From NCBI GenBank assembly GCA_006503475.1, contig RSEH01000035.1:62001-126000 (forward strand): 64,000 nucleotides of DNA, read 5' to 3'. How positions within the stretch are numbered: the first letter of the stretch is position 1; each line of letters opens with the position of its first letter. The DNA comes from Stentor roeselii. Its lineage: Eukaryota; Ciliophora; Heterotrichea; Heterotrichida; Stentoridae. The translations under genes and the position numbers were made by a program. Positions 10,520 to 19,852 of the stretch are shown piece by piece. The notes under the pieces were generated by a model. It saw only the letters and a list, made by a program, of their open reading frames with translations. It was not told where the DNA came from and made no database searches.

Positions 10520-10661
10520 TAATAAACTTGCATGTTTTAATAGAAAGAAATGAGAAAGGTTTGAAATTTTTTGCAGTGATTTAGTTGAAACTGCAACATT
10601 CTGATAGAAAGTGGAAAATTTTGTTTTTTATTAAAAGTTTGCATTATTATCAATTTATAGA

Positions 10662-11450
10662 ATGAACAAAAAGAAAAAAGACTGCTATGAAGTCCTTGGA
10701 CTGCCTAAACAAGCCACTCCTGAACAAATAAAATCAGCTTATCGAAAACTTGCAATTAAATGGCATCCAGATAAAAATCCTAATCAAACTGCTGTGGCTG
10801 AGGAAAAGTTCAAAGAAATCAGCGAAGCTTATCAAATCCTCTCTGATCCAAATAAACGTGCGAAATATGACCAGTTCGGTCATGATATGGAAGATTTTGG
10901 GAATTTTGCAGGTGGAGATATCTTTGATTTTTTCAATTCGTTTTTCAAAAGAAATCAAAATAATCAAAATTTTTCTCATCGGAACAGAAAAAACGGATCT
11001 AGTTTTGGTGGATTCAGTTTTTTTGGATATTCTCCTTTTCAAGGGACTTCTTTTGGAAGTTCTCCTTTTCGAGGGTCTGCTTTTGAAAGTTCTCATTTTC
11101 AAGGCTGTGGTTTTGAAGGGTTCTCTCATCAATCATCACAAGGGAGAGGTTTTAGGGTTTTTACTAATGTTGGAGGAGGGCTTGGAAGCTTCGGGTTTGC
11201 TGGACATGAATGTGGCTCTGATGATTTTTTTGATATTTTTAGTGGACAAAAGAAAAATTTTTTTAGTGTTAAAGGAAATAAGGGGAATCATGGAGTTTCT
11301 AAAGATTATAGAACTGTGGATAATATCAAAATTAGCATTACTAGGACTGAGCAACTGGTCATGAAACGAATAACAATAAAAGTAAAAGGAAAAGAAAGCG
11401 TGATAGAAGAGCCTTTCTCCGAAGATTTAATTGGAATAATCTTTAAATAA
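10662..11450 (+). CDS. DnaJ (HSP40) co-chaperone, class B-like
   Basis: 262 residues. The J domain is at about 7-73, with the HPD motif (IKWHPDKNP) that stimulates HSP70 ATPase. After it comes a Gly/Phe/Ser-rich region (about 80-190) with near-repeats of the type [10 protein letters not shown]; at DNA level the unit is about 30 bp. The C-terminal part (about 205-262) is short and lacks the usual two substrate-binding barrels, so it is closer to DNAJB6/DNAJB8-type proteins than to class A. Probable role: protein folding in cytosol or cilium. The stop is 8 bp from the convergent sorting-nexin gene. Confidence 0.9.
   Translation: MNKKKKDCYEVLGLPKQATPEQIKSAYRKLAIKWHPDKNPNQTAVAEEKFKEISEAYQILSDPNKRAKYDQFGHDMEDFGNFAGGDIFDFFNSFFKRNQNNQNFSHRNRKNGSSFGGFSFFGYSPFQGTSFGSSPFRGSAFESSHFQGCGFEGFSHQSSQGRGFRVFTNVGGGLGSFGFAGHECGSDDFFDIFSGQKKNFFSVKGNKGNHGVSKDYRTVDNIKISITRTEQLVMKRITIKVKGKESVIEEPFSEDLIGIIFK
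11029..11118 (+). repeat. About 30-bp degenerate tandem repeat inside the DnaJ gene
   Basis: Three neighbouring units share the pattern TCTCCTTTTCAAGGG...CTTTTGGAAGT with several substitutions. They encode repeated Ser-Pro/His-Phe-Gln/Arg-Gly-x-x-Phe-Gly/Glu-Ser. The boundaries are approximate. Confidence 0.6.
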
Positions 11451-11458
11451 TCTACCCT

Positions 11459-13072
11459 TCACTGTTTTTTCGATATAAAAGACCTAGAAGGAATATTTTC
11501 ACTTCGTATCCTGCTAAGACTCGCAATAAGTTCTCCCCATCCAACATGAATATTAGTGGTTTGATTGCACATAGCCCTAGCAAAATTAGTAAAATGTAAA
11601 TTTTCCAGCAGTTGATTATCAAGTAAAAACCTTCTAAGTTCACTTCTCGCCTGAAAGTTGAAATAAGCAAATTCATCTCTCAACTTTTCAACTTCACAAC
11701 TTTCTCCCCTAAGCATTTTCCCAAAAGCTAAAATTTTATCCCCTTTCAAAACCGAAGCATTCCACATATCTTCATTACTGAGTCCCCATTTATTAACATC
11801 TCCAGCAGTCCAAAGTTTTTCCTTTTTTGCTAAAAGTCTTGATTTAGCTCTTTCAAAACATTCAAATTTCACATCTTTTTCTCTGATCAGTTCCTTAAGC
11901 GGAATGATTTCATTATACCCGTACTTGAAAAACATGTTAAAGTGATCTTGAAGCAAATCTGCGCATTTATGTTCATGTTCAGCCCAAGCCAAAAAAGAAT
12001 TTTTCAAACTGTTGTACAAAGGTTTAGTTCCCGTGATCTGAGTAGTTCTTACCTCAGGCATGAAGCTCTGAACATTTTCCAGTATTTCATAACTTTTCGC
12101 GATGTCGAGGATCTGGTTGCTTAAGTCCTTGAAAGCTGAAATGATTGTATCGCTCTGTCTTTTTATCTTTTTTTTCATTGCTTCAACGACGTTGAGGTAT
12201 TCACTTATCGTCACTTTTTCACTCTCGTCGTTGAACGGGTCACAAATGATGGTGCCGTCGAGGGTCCAGAAGTCTTCAAGTTTTCCTGCTTTTTTTTCTT
12301 TATTGCTACGTTTTTTCATCTCGGCGAAGACTTTGTTGTCAGCGTCGCTTAAGAAGGACTGAAGGTAAGTGCTTCGTCTTAAGAGAGGGTTGCGGACTAT
12401 GCAGTTTATGAATCGTTCTAAGAAGTATTGCTGCTTGCTACTTGCATCTGAAGTGCTTTTAAAACGCTTTGGGGGGAAGGGCGGAAGATAGACTCCTGAA
12501 AAGTTGGTGGAGAGGACTTGACGAAGCCAGATAAAGTCTTCAATTGTTCTTTTCACTGTCCAGTCGAAGGGCTTGGTCTCGACCGGGTAAAAATACTTTG
12601 TCGAGCTTAGAAGCCCTTGGCTGACACTTTCAACTCTAGGTGGATCTTACGCTTTTAGACTTACTGAAATGAATTCTTCTAGGGATAGGTCGTTGTCTTG
12701 CATCTTTATCGCCTCGATTGAATATGCTGAGTTTTCGTTTCTTTTCATTGAGTCTTTTGAGGGTTTTGAGACTGGCTGGTCGACTTTTGTTTCTGGGACT
12801 GTGATTTCTGGGGATTCGGGGGAAGAGTCTCTGGGTGGATCAACCAGCTCATTTTGTAGACTTGAATGCGTTCTAGAATTCGGTTCAATTGATTCTCCCT
12901 TCTTTTGAGAATCTTGAAACGATTTAACAATATCTTTAAGTTCATCAAGTGAGTAGTCATCAATTTCAGTTCCCTTAATACTTTCACAAAAGTTCATGAA
13001 GACATCAGCATCGAATCCTTTTTGAATTATTTCTTCAGATAAAAAATTCTGTTTGGTCAACCTTTCTTCCAT
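11459..13072 (-). CDS. Sorting nexin (PX plus BAR-like), one 15-nt intron
   Basis: The long downstream frame has no ATG at its start; joining it upstream across a 15-nt intron (12646-12660) gives 532 residues (exons 412 and 1187 nt). The ATG at 13072 gives MEERLTKQNFLSEEIIQKGFD, after which a Leu-Asp-Glu-Leu segment (about 40-55) precedes a Ser/Pro linker. The PX domain spans about 133-235, including VKRTIEDFIWLRQVL and the Pro-rich loop PPFPPKR; PX domains bind phosphoinositides on endosomes. The rest (about 260-520) is helical and BAR-like, as in SNX1/2 or VPS5. It ends in TGA; reading through TGA would run into the DnaJ gene, which supports TGA as a stop. Retromer membership is inference. 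Confidence 0.85.
12646..12660 (-). other. 15-nt intron of the sorting-nexin gene (GTC start)
   Basis: GTCTAAAAGCGTAAG on the minus strand. Removal takes out the in-frame TAA and joins ...EEFISV to NPPRVES..., the usual entry into a PX domain; the coding total becomes divisible by three. The third intron base is C, unlike the GTA of most others here, so the exact boundary is a little less sure. Confidence 0.8.
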
Positions 13073-13100
13073 ATATTGGATTAATCTTAGATAAGAATGA

Positions 13101-13319
13101 CTAGTTAGACTCGACTTTCTCAGACAACTTGAACCTTTTGAACAAAGACTCGCATTCATAACTCGCCAGACCTCCACCGATCCCAGCAGACAACACAGCA
13201 AGTCTTCTCCTGTTCTTAAACCCAAGAAGAATCGATAAAGCAAAACCAGTGACAGCTCCTCCAATAGTTTTAAAAGCAAAGGCATTGATGCAGTTCTCTT
13301 TAAGGCTGCTAGAATTCAT
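13101..13319 (-). CDS. Mic10-like MICOS subunit
   Basis: 72 residues. Two short hydrophobic segments (about 15-33 and 38-55) carry Gly-rich motifs (GGAVTG and GIGGG), separated by a positively charged loop KNRRR and followed by YECE. This is the pattern of Mic10/MINOS1, the small inner-mitochondrial-membrane protein that bends crista junctions: two Gly-zipper membrane helices with a basic loop between. Length fits the family (70-100). It sits 28 bp upstream of the sorting-nexin start on the same strand. Another two-helix membrane protein cannot be excluded. Confidence 0.7.
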   Translation of the reverse strand: MNSSSLKENCINAFAFKTIGGAVTGFALSILLGFKNRRRLAVLSAGIGGGLASYECESLFKRFKLSEKVESN

Positions 13320-13454
13320 TTTTAACTATTATTAAAGCGTCATTTAACTCGCTTTCTATAAACAAAAAGAATGTTTTTAGTTGATTTTTATTTACTTGAA
13401 GCTTCCTCTTGAATACTCTAAATTAATAAATCAGCAAAAAGCGATAATTTTCCA

Positions 13455-14000
13455 ATGGAGAACTTGAGCGACATCGAGTCTATTATCAGGACACAACTAT
13501 GGAAAACCAAGTCAAAGTCTCATCAAAACTCGCCAACGAACCAGTCATCGACACAAGTGTCGATTTTTTCAAGTTCTAAAGTTAACTCGACTCAAAACTC
13601 TTCTCAAAATTCTTCTCAGAACTCGATGGAAGACTCAACGAATCCTGAAGTTTTAACACCCAGGTCGCAGAGTAAAGAAAGAATCATGCAGCTTGTTAAA
13701 CTTGCTGTTCCTTATAAAGTTTTATATCAGGCGATTGAAAAAGTGATTTTAAGAAAGATTGATCCTTGTCTTGTACCGGTTTTTCCGATGAGGGGATTTG
13801 GGAAGAAACATTTAACTGAAGTTAGACCGAAATTTGAAATGGTTAGGAGGGATGTTGGACTTCCTCCTATTAAACAGAGTGAAATATTACGGATTAAAGA
13901 AAAAGGTGGGAGGACTAAATCTTTTAAACCTAAAAAACTTCCTCCTTTACATTCGCCGAGAACTCTGGGTGTTCAGAATGGAGAAAAGATTGAAGAATAG
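13455..14000 (+). CDS. Ser/Asn/Gln-rich protein, unknown function
   Basis: 181 residues. Residues 20-75 are of low complexity (Ser, Gln, Asn, Thr). About 75-115 form a more ordered segment (LVKLAVPYKVLYQAIEKVIL), and the C-terminus is basic and Pro-rich. No family recognised. It is divergent from the Mic10 gene with 135 bp between starts; the syntaxin gene follows 86 bp downstream on the same strand. Confidence 0.65.
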   Translation: MENLSDIESIIRTQLWKTKSKSHQNSPTNQSSTQVSIFSSSKVNSTQNSSQNSSQNSMEDSTNPEVLTPRSQSKERIMQLVKLAVPYKVLYQAIEKVILRKIDPCLVPVFPMRGFGKKHLTEVRPKFEMVRRDVGLPPIKQSEILRIKEKGGRTKSFKPKKLPPLHSPRTLGVQNGEKIEE

Positions 14001-14086
14001 AAAGATAGATTTTATTTAAATTTGTGATTTGGGAAGTTACTAGAGTTTTGATTTTACTGAAATGAGATATAAACTGTAATATAAAT

Positions 14087-14974
14087 ATGCAAAAAGTATC
14101 AATCCGAAGTTCAATCGGTGCAGTGCGTCTAAGAACAGAAGACTTCAAATCATTCCGAAGCAAGATGAAATCCCAGCCTGTTCAAATCGAGTTCTCCAAG
14201 CGAGAAGTCCACGTCTCCAACAAGTCCTCGCACCAAAATTTCAACGAGCAAGTTCACGACGCGCTTCCTCCAGAATGGGTTGACGTTTACGAAAAGCTTT
14301 CAGAAGACTTCGAAAAACTAGAAGAAAAAAGTAAAAGCTACTCAGTCCTCAAGCTAGTAGAAGTGCAGCAAGAAAAGCAAAGAAAAGTCTTCGGCGAGCA
14401 TTCATCTCGCAACAAGAAAATCGAGGTGTTACTTGACGAGAACTCAAAAGTACTAAAAATTTAGATGATTTCCAACATTGAAGTCCACATCAAAAACTTC
14501 TCAAAAAACGCAGGAAGTGAAGATGATAATAAAATCAGGAAAAATATTCAAAAGAAACTTGCAAGTCGATTAAAAGACTCGATGTGCAAGTTTAGAGTCA
14601 TTGAAGAGAATTATTTGAATTCTGTGCAAAAAATAGAGGAAAGAACGGACTCTAGCGGGTTGTTTGAAGTAGAAAAACAGGAAGAGATGAAAATAGAAAG
14701 GATTAAAAATGAGGAGATTCAGAAACTTGCTGATAATTTCACACAACTTGCTGAAATCTTTAAAGAACTTAATCTTTTGATTGTTGATCAAGGAACTATC
14801 TTGGACCGCATCGACTACAGCCTCATGATGGGAAAGGAAAACACTGAAAAGGCGAATGTCGAGTTAAAAAAGGCTGAAAATCATCAAAAGTGCACGAGAG
14901 CCACTAGTTGTTTACTCATTCTAGTTGTTTTGGTTGTACTTCTTCTAGTAGTTCTCATATTTAAACATACTTAA
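14087..14974 (+). CDS. Syntaxin 16/TLG2-like Qa-SNARE, one 15-nt intron
   Basis: Two adjacent frames join across a 15-nt intron (14450-14464) into 290 residues. Residues about 60-75 contain ALPPEWVDVYEKL, the signature before the Habc bundle in syntaxin 16. The SNARE helix (about 205-262) has the zero-layer Gln in LLIVDQGTILDRI, and residues about 268-286 form a single C-terminal membrane anchor. Syntaxin 16/Tlg2 receives endosome-derived vesicles at the trans-Golgi. The TAA stop shares bases with the TAA of the convergent tRNase Z gene. Confidence 0.9.
14450..14464 (+). other. 15-nt intron of the syntaxin 16 gene
   Basis: GTACTAAAAATTTAG. It ends with the in-frame TAG; removal joins LLDENSK to MISNIEV, a continuous Habc helix. 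Confidence 0.93.
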
Positions 14975-16923
14975 CTATCTTTTGTCTCACTTTCCTCATC
15001 ATTTTTCCATTCTTGAAGCAGTACCGGCATGATTTTCGCAAGATTTGTGCAATCTGAGAAGTTAAACCTCATCAAGTCAAAAGTGTAAATACTGTCAACT
15101 TTGCTATTTTCCGGTATCTTCGAGTATCTCTGAGAATAATGCGTCAAAATGACTTTCCAAGCCTCCATAGCTGAAGCGACGGTTAAAGCTTGACTAATTG
15201 TTGAGTGAAACTTCTCACAAGCCATACCTTCTAAAGCGTCATCAAAAGTAGCTTCATGAATAAGTATCGTGGCGTTAAAGCCTGCCTGGATAAGTTCCGG
15301 GCAAGGTCTGGTATCTCCAGAGTAAACCATTTTCCATCCAGACTGATGAGAAATAACGAAACCATACGCTTCAATTTTATGATCAACAGCCACTGCCTGT
15401 ATCTCAAGACCCGGCACTTTAATATCATAAAGCTGTTGAAACTGGTAGTTAAAAGGTCCGAACATCCTTGAGCACTGTTCAAGATAAACCGTTAAAATCG
15501 TTGGCCCCACAACAATAATCGGGTCACTTGTGACCTTTTGCCGTTCAACCAGTAACTTAATAATTCCCAAATGATGATCTGCATGCATATGACTGATAAT
15601 GACTGCTTTCAGGTCTCTAAGCGCTTCACCTATCATGTTCCCGAAACTACGAACCAGCTGGTAATACGACCCCTCTCCACAGTCAAGCAGCAAGGACCCT
15701 CCCCATTGAGAAAAGTGGATTCCGCTCACGTTTCGGTAACTCCCTGGCTTCATGCTCGCGGTTCCTAAAAATAAAAGCTGCGGGTCACTTCCTGTAAGAG
15801 AAGTATCAACTATTTCTTTGTAGTCGCATTTTTGACTTTCCCATGTACGAAGGTCTAGATTTTCAAGACCCTCCCATGGCAGGTCTTTGAACTCTTCTGA
15901 TGAGTCAAGACCTTTCGATGCTGAGGGAGAAAGAATGAATTTGCTTAGGTTTGATGTGAGCACTGTGTTTGGAACTGCTGATGATAAAAGTTTTAAATCT
16001 TCAATATCTGAGAAATTAGGGAATTGAGGCAGGGGAAAGACTTTTGAATAGATTTGGTTCAGTTTGCGTAAAAGGGTTTCTGACTTACGGAAAACTGGGA
16101 AAGATGAAAAAGATGAAAAGTCTAAAAACATGTTTTGGGTTGATGGGAAGGGTAGAAGTAACTCGATGTAACTTTCACTTAAAACCACCTGCTTCGGGGT
16201 AAAGTGAACGAAAAGCTGAAGGTCGTAATCTGGACTTTGATAAAGTTGCAGATGGGGCAGGAGGAAGTCATATGAATCTAAATATGGGACATCAAAAATC
16301 ACGACCACTGGTTGAGGAGTAGCAGGTTCGATCACTTCTTCTAAGAAAACTTCTCTTTCCGCGATTTTCACCGAGCCTTTAGTTTGAATATCTTTGACTA
16401 GTTTACCTTTAATTCCAAATTCTTTAAGTTTTTCTGAGTTAAACTTGATGCCGATTTTTTTACATTCAATGATATGAACAGTTCCTGCTTTTCCAGAGGA
16501 ATTAACTGGAATGATCTTGATCTTCACATTATCATCAAGGAACTCTCTATCTTTTGTGGATTTAAAGAACCTCCCTGAAGTATTTTGATCTCCGTATTCA
16601 ATATAGTTGAAGTACTTATCATATACAAAAGTACTGAAACTCTTCATAAACTCAATCAACCCAGGCGGACCATGAACAGTTCTAGTTGAAGGAGACGTAT
16701 CAGAAAGATTCAAAACCATTGAAGGCAAAGAAGCGATTCGGTCAAACTCGAGACTTGTGATAAAAATATTCTTAAGCTTCGAGGTCCTAACGCGATGCTC
16801 TGTCATGAACCTTTGAAGACCTTCACCTGTGTTGAACAGATATCGGGCTGAATCGAAGAACAGGTAAACTGAAGGCGAAAGAAGAGAAGACTTGCTTGTC
16901 AGCACTTGAAGATAATAACGCAT
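14971..16923 (-). CDS. Long-form tRNase Z (ELAC2-type)
   Basis: 650 residues. The long form is a fused pair of metallo-beta-lactamase folds: the N-terminal half (about 1-330) keeps the fold without the metal site, and the C-terminal half has the zinc motif HMHADHHLG at about 444-452 plus downstream SGDTRP and HSTISQA motifs. The enzyme cuts the 3' trailer from pre-tRNA in nucleus and mitochondria. The start MRYYLQVLT aligns with the family start. Its ATG is 8 bp from the ATG of the divergent small gene, and its TAA overlaps that of syntaxin 16. Confidence 0.94.
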   Translation of the reverse strand: MRYYLQVLTSKSSLLSPSVYLFFDSARYLFNTGEGLQRFMTEHRVRTSKLKNIFITSLEFDRIASLPSMVLNLSDTSPSTRTVHGPPGLIEFMKSFSTFVYDKYFNYIEYGDQNTSGRFFKSTKDREFLDDNVKIKIIPVNSSGKAGTVHIIECKKIGIKFNSEKLKEFGIKGKLVKDIQTKGSVKIAEREVFLEEVIEPATPQPVVVIFDVPYLDSYDFLLPHLQLYQSPDYDLQLFVHFTPKQVVLSESYIELLLPFPSTQNMFLDFSSFSSFPVFRKSETLLRKLNQIYSKVFPLPQFPNFSDIEDLKLLSSAVPNTVLTSNLSKFILSPSASKGLDSSEEFKDLPWEGLENLDLRTWESQKCDYKEIVDTSLTGSDPQLLFLGTASMKPGSYRNVSGIHFSQWGGSLLLDCGEGSYYQLVRSFGNMIGEALRDLKAVIISHMHADHHLGIIKLLVERQKVTSDPIIVVGPTILTVYLEQCSRMFGPFNYQFQQLYDIKVPGLEIQAVAVDHKIEAYGFVISHQSGWKMVYSGDTRPCPELIQAGFNATILIHEATFDDALEGMACEKFHSTISQALTVASAMEAWKVILTHYSQRYSKIPENSKVDSIYTFDLMRFNFSDCTNLAKIMPVLLQEWKNDEESETKDS

Positions 16924-16931
16924 TTATATTA
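16924..16931. promoter_or_regulatory. 8-bp spacer between divergent start codons
   Basis: The sequence CATTTATATTAATG carries the tRNase Z ATG (on the minus strand) and the small-gene ATG (plus strand), so any bidirectional core promoter or 5' UTR must lie in or reach into coding DNA. On the minus strand it reads ATATAAATG, the start context that recurs in this window. Confidence 0.55.
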
Positions 16932-17189
16932 ATGGGACTCAAACCAAAGGCTGAACTTTTTCATAAATATTTCTTAACAAGTCAAATGATGCTTTTGGCT
17001 TGTCTTGCAATTCGCGCTTATCACAGAAAGTTTCACAAAAATATCGAAGAAGAAGAAATCGCTGAAAATGAACCTGCAAAGCTTCCTGTTTTTGAATACT
17101 TGATGATGAAACTTACCAGTAGTGATGATCAACTCAATACCACGTCTTCCATGTCTGAAGGCCAGTCCAACTCCAATAACCTTAACTAG
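16932..17189 (+). CDS. Small membrane-associated protein, unknown
   Basis: 85 residues from the first ATG; a longer frame would need a TTG start inside the tRNase Z gene. There is one hydrophobic segment (about 15-28, SQMMLLACLAIRAY) and an acidic, Ser/Asn-rich tail. MGLKPK could be myristoylated but lacks the usual Ser/Thr at position 6. No family recognised. Confidence 0.55.
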   Translation: MGLKPKAELFHKYFLTSQMMLLACLAIRAYHRKFHKNIEEEEIAENEPAKLPVFEYLMMKLTSSDDQLNTTSSMSEGQSNSNNLN

Positions 17190-17265
17190 CAGATACTAAT
17201 TTACTTAAGTCTTATAAAATCTCTAGAATTCAACAAATCTTCTGAAATTTTAATAAAAATAATTC

Positions 17266-18753
17266 ATGATGGGCTGCATTTGCAAACGGAAAAAAATCCA
17301 AGATGCTGAATCGGGACTTCGAGAAGTTCGGAGTAGGCAGGTCAAGGGCAGAGATTGGGAAACGAGAAATAAGTTTAGATGCACCTTCTGTGGAGGAAGA
17401 TCTTGCAAACATGAAGACTGGACTCATCATCCTAGTCCGGCTTTGAGAGGACTGAACTCTGACTGGATTACTGAAAATATTCTTGCGACTCAGAGGTTGT
17501 CATCGAGGATTATTTTAGAATTTAAGATTGTTGAACAGTTTCAAGCTAATAACTTGACTTCTGTTTTTAACTTGCAGATTCCTGGAGAACATCCTTATTG
17601 TGGAGATGGGTTGGTACAGAATAGAGCTTTTACTTATACTCCTGAAGAACTTTATGCGGCTGGACTCTACTTTTTTAATCTTGGCTGGCCTGATATGCAT
17701 GTTCCTAGCATTGTTATGATGGCTAATTTAGTTCAGATGATGAGTCTTCCTATTGAGAGGGGGGAGAAGATCGCCGTGCACTGTCATGCCGGTTACGGTA
17801 GAACAGGTCTTGCAATAGCCTGTTTTTTACTATACTCAACCGACTTACTTCCAGATCAAGCAATCTCACTGGTAAGATCAAAACGTGGAAAGTGTATCCA
17901 AACCAAGAAACAACAAAAGTTCGTATTCGAATTTTACGAGTTCTTAAAGAAAAACCGTGAAATTTTCCCATCAATTCCCTGCTCACTGACTGAGTACTTC
18001 TACCACCAAACCGTTCTAATCCACGGCAACACATTGAAAACAATAGACTCAGTGCCAAAGCTAATTTACGAAGTTTCTAAATTAATCGAAAGCCGTTTGA
18101 GTCTCGGACAAGTACAACCAGAACAAGTGAGTTGTTCCTTTTACGACGTGGAAAGACCTGTTTTCTCTAGTCCGACTTATCTCAGTCTTCTCGGGATTAT
18201 CAACAGCAACGAATTCGTCATCTCTATTGATGAAACTGCAATGAATAGTCCTGCTGTTACTTTGATTGAACAGATGGAAGCCAAAATCAGGACTTATAAG
18301 GTAAGAAATAAGCAGCATGATTTGAATATGTGGAAATGGGAAGGGTTTTTAGAGGAAAAAGATATTAGAGTACATGTTCAGATACTGCTTGAGTGGATGG
18401 ATAAGTTTCTTGAAGAGCCTGTTGTGCCTGGTCAGGCTGCTATTGAGTTTTTGAATAAGTGTCAGGAATTTAGAGAGTTTAAGTTTACCTTCAATGATAA
18501 GGAAAGCTTTCCCAAGGTTAACTTTAAGGTAATTGAAAAAATCACTGCTAGTATTTTATTGCCACTTTATGGCAAAAAGGACTTCACACAGGTTCTAAAC
18601 CGCATCGTGATCAGTCTTCTCGGATTAAAAGAAAAATGGAAAGAAACCTTCGAAGGACGTAAGCTGAAAAAACTATCCTTCTCTCCAAACGACGCCGAAA
18701 CCTCCCTTTCCTCAATCCTAACTACCTGGTGCGAGATACTCCTTCACAATTAA
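17266..18753 (+). CDS. PTPDC1-type dual-specificity protein phosphatase
   Basis: 495 residues (494 if the second Met is used, giving MGCICK, an acylation signal). A Cys-rich segment is at about 38-55. Residues about 60-235 match PTPDC1: NLQIPGEHPYCGDG, then the catalytic P-loop HCHAGYGRTG with Cys173. The conserved downstream QTKKQQKFVFEF is also there. The C-terminal half (about 240-495) is helical and not recognised. PTPDC1 homologues affect cilium length and mitosis in animals. The stop is 5 bp from the convergent phosphatase gene. Confidence 0.88.
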   Translation: MMGCICKRKKIQDAESGLREVRSRQVKGRDWETRNKFRCTFCGGRSCKHEDWTHHPSPALRGLNSDWITENILATQRLSSRIILEFKIVEQFQANNLTSVFNLQIPGEHPYCGDGLVQNRAFTYTPEELYAAGLYFFNLGWPDMHVPSIVMMANLVQMMSLPIERGEKIAVHCHAGYGRTGLAIACFLLYSTDLLPDQAISLVRSKRGKCIQTKKQQKFVFEFYEFLKKNREIFPSIPCSLTEYFYHQTVLIHGNTLKTIDSVPKLIYEVSKLIESRLSLGQVQPEQVSCSFYDVERPVFSSPTYLSLLGIINSNEFVISIDETAMNSPAVTLIEQMEAKIRTYKVRNKQHDLNMWKWEGFLEEKDIRVHVQILLEWMDKFLEEPVVPGQAAIEFLNKCQEFREFKFTFNDKESFPKVNFKVIEKITASILLPLYGKKDFTQVLNRIVISLLGLKEKWKETFEGRKLKKLSFSPNDAETSLSSILTTWCEILLHN

Positions 18754-18758
18754 TCACC

Positions 18759-19514
18759 TTAAAATAAATCTATCTTAGAAGACAACTCACAAAAACTCTT
18801 CTGCAACAAAGGTCTGACGTCTTCACAACTATTAATCCTCGTTAAAAACCTTTGAATATTTTCCAATTCTCGATCATCTCTATCAAAAAACCAGCTTTTA
18901 ATTAAAATTCCATTTTCAGGTTGAAATGAAAAAGCGACTTCCGAGTTATCAACAATAATAACACGACTCAAGTCCCTTCCAAGCAGTCTCAAGTCCTTCA
19001 CATAGTTTCCATTAAGTTCAGTGCAAGTATCTCTATAAAACTTGTACTTGAGTCGATTATGAGGGTCGAGTCCTTTCAAGACTTGCTCAGCATAAGGTTT
19101 CATGGAAGCCGTAAAAATGACGACTTCGAAGAGTGCGCAGACTGAATCGAGGAAATTAACAAGTCCTGGACGATAAAAGACGTAAATGTTGTAAAGACTG
19201 TCGTTTAGCTTGATTTTAAAGATGTTGTCTGGCGTTGATGATGGCATCATTTCGCTGTGCACTAGAGTCTCGTCTAGGTCAAGGACTAATGTGAACTTTG
19301 GAGTCTTTCGAGTTCGCATTGGCAGGATTGAAGATTTTGCATGCATCATTGGAACGGTAAGAGAACATCCATTTTCAGTTTTTGATTCTAGAGAGGATGA
19401 ATGGTGACTCGCTGCTGAGAAGATTAAGCAGACTTCTTGATTTGAGAGGGATGGAATCTCGATGCTTTCGTTGTCGAGGTCGCTTTCTTGGTTGTTTTTG
19501 CATGAAATATTCAT
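18759..19514 (-). CDS. SCP/FCP1-type (CTDSP-like) HAD phosphatase
   Basis: 251 residues. After a Ser-rich N-terminus of about 70 residues comes the HAD motif DLDETLVHS (79-87), where the first Asp is the nucleophile. Later landmarks are FEVVIFTASMKPYAEQVL, YKFYRDTC and VIIVDNSEVAF. The family removes phosphate from Ser in RNA polymerase II tails or from nuclear-envelope and other proteins (CTDSP, Dullard). Cys5 might allow lipid attachment, but that is weak. Family assignment is firm, substrate unknown. Confidence 0.92.
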   Translation of the reverse strand: MNISCKNNQESDLDNESIEIPSLSNQEVCLIFSAASHHSSSLESKTENGCSLTVPMMHAKSSILPMRTRKTPKFTLVLDLDETLVHSEMMPSSTPDNIFKIKLNDSLYNIYVFYRPGLVNFLDSVCALFEVVIFTASMKPYAEQVLKGLDPHNRLKYKFYRDTCTELNGNYVKDLRLLGRDLSRVIIVDNSEVAFSFQPENGILIKSWFFDRDDRELENIQRFLTRINSCEDVRPLLQKSFCELSSKIDLF

Positions 19515-19852
19515 TTTAAGTTGGATTATATTGGATTAGTATTTAGGTTTACTTGGTGGGGAGGAGAGGTTGGAAGTTTTGGATTGATATAGATATTAAT
19601 ACTATGGATACTTAAATGAAATATTAATATTTTTTAGGAATTTATATTGATTATATGTAGGATAGTATATGATTGCAAAAGTTCATCTTTAGGAAGAATG
19701 TTGGCCTGATATATATGAATTTAGAGATTTTATAGATAATTAGACTACTTTACTTACTATAATCATCTAATTGCCTCTAAATTCAGCTTAAATACTAACT
19801 TTGCAGATGAATCCAACTACTTTTGCTCAAATCAATCATTAATTTCTTCAAC
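19515..19852. other. Spacer with one copy of an upstream element shared with the next paralogue
   Basis: The left part is C-poor (5' flank of the minus-strand phosphatase). Bases about 19741-19806 (TAGACTACTT... to ...ATACTAACTTTGCAGAT) resemble the two elements at about 20994-21080 and 21181-21264 before the second paralogue. No ORF beyond chance. Confidence 0.5.

Noticed and set aside
12647-13285. 212-codon frame read as its own gene starting at 13285
   Set aside because: Its first 71 residues overlap the Mic10-like gene in another frame; the ATG at 13072 plus the intron at 12646 gives a complete sorting nexin.
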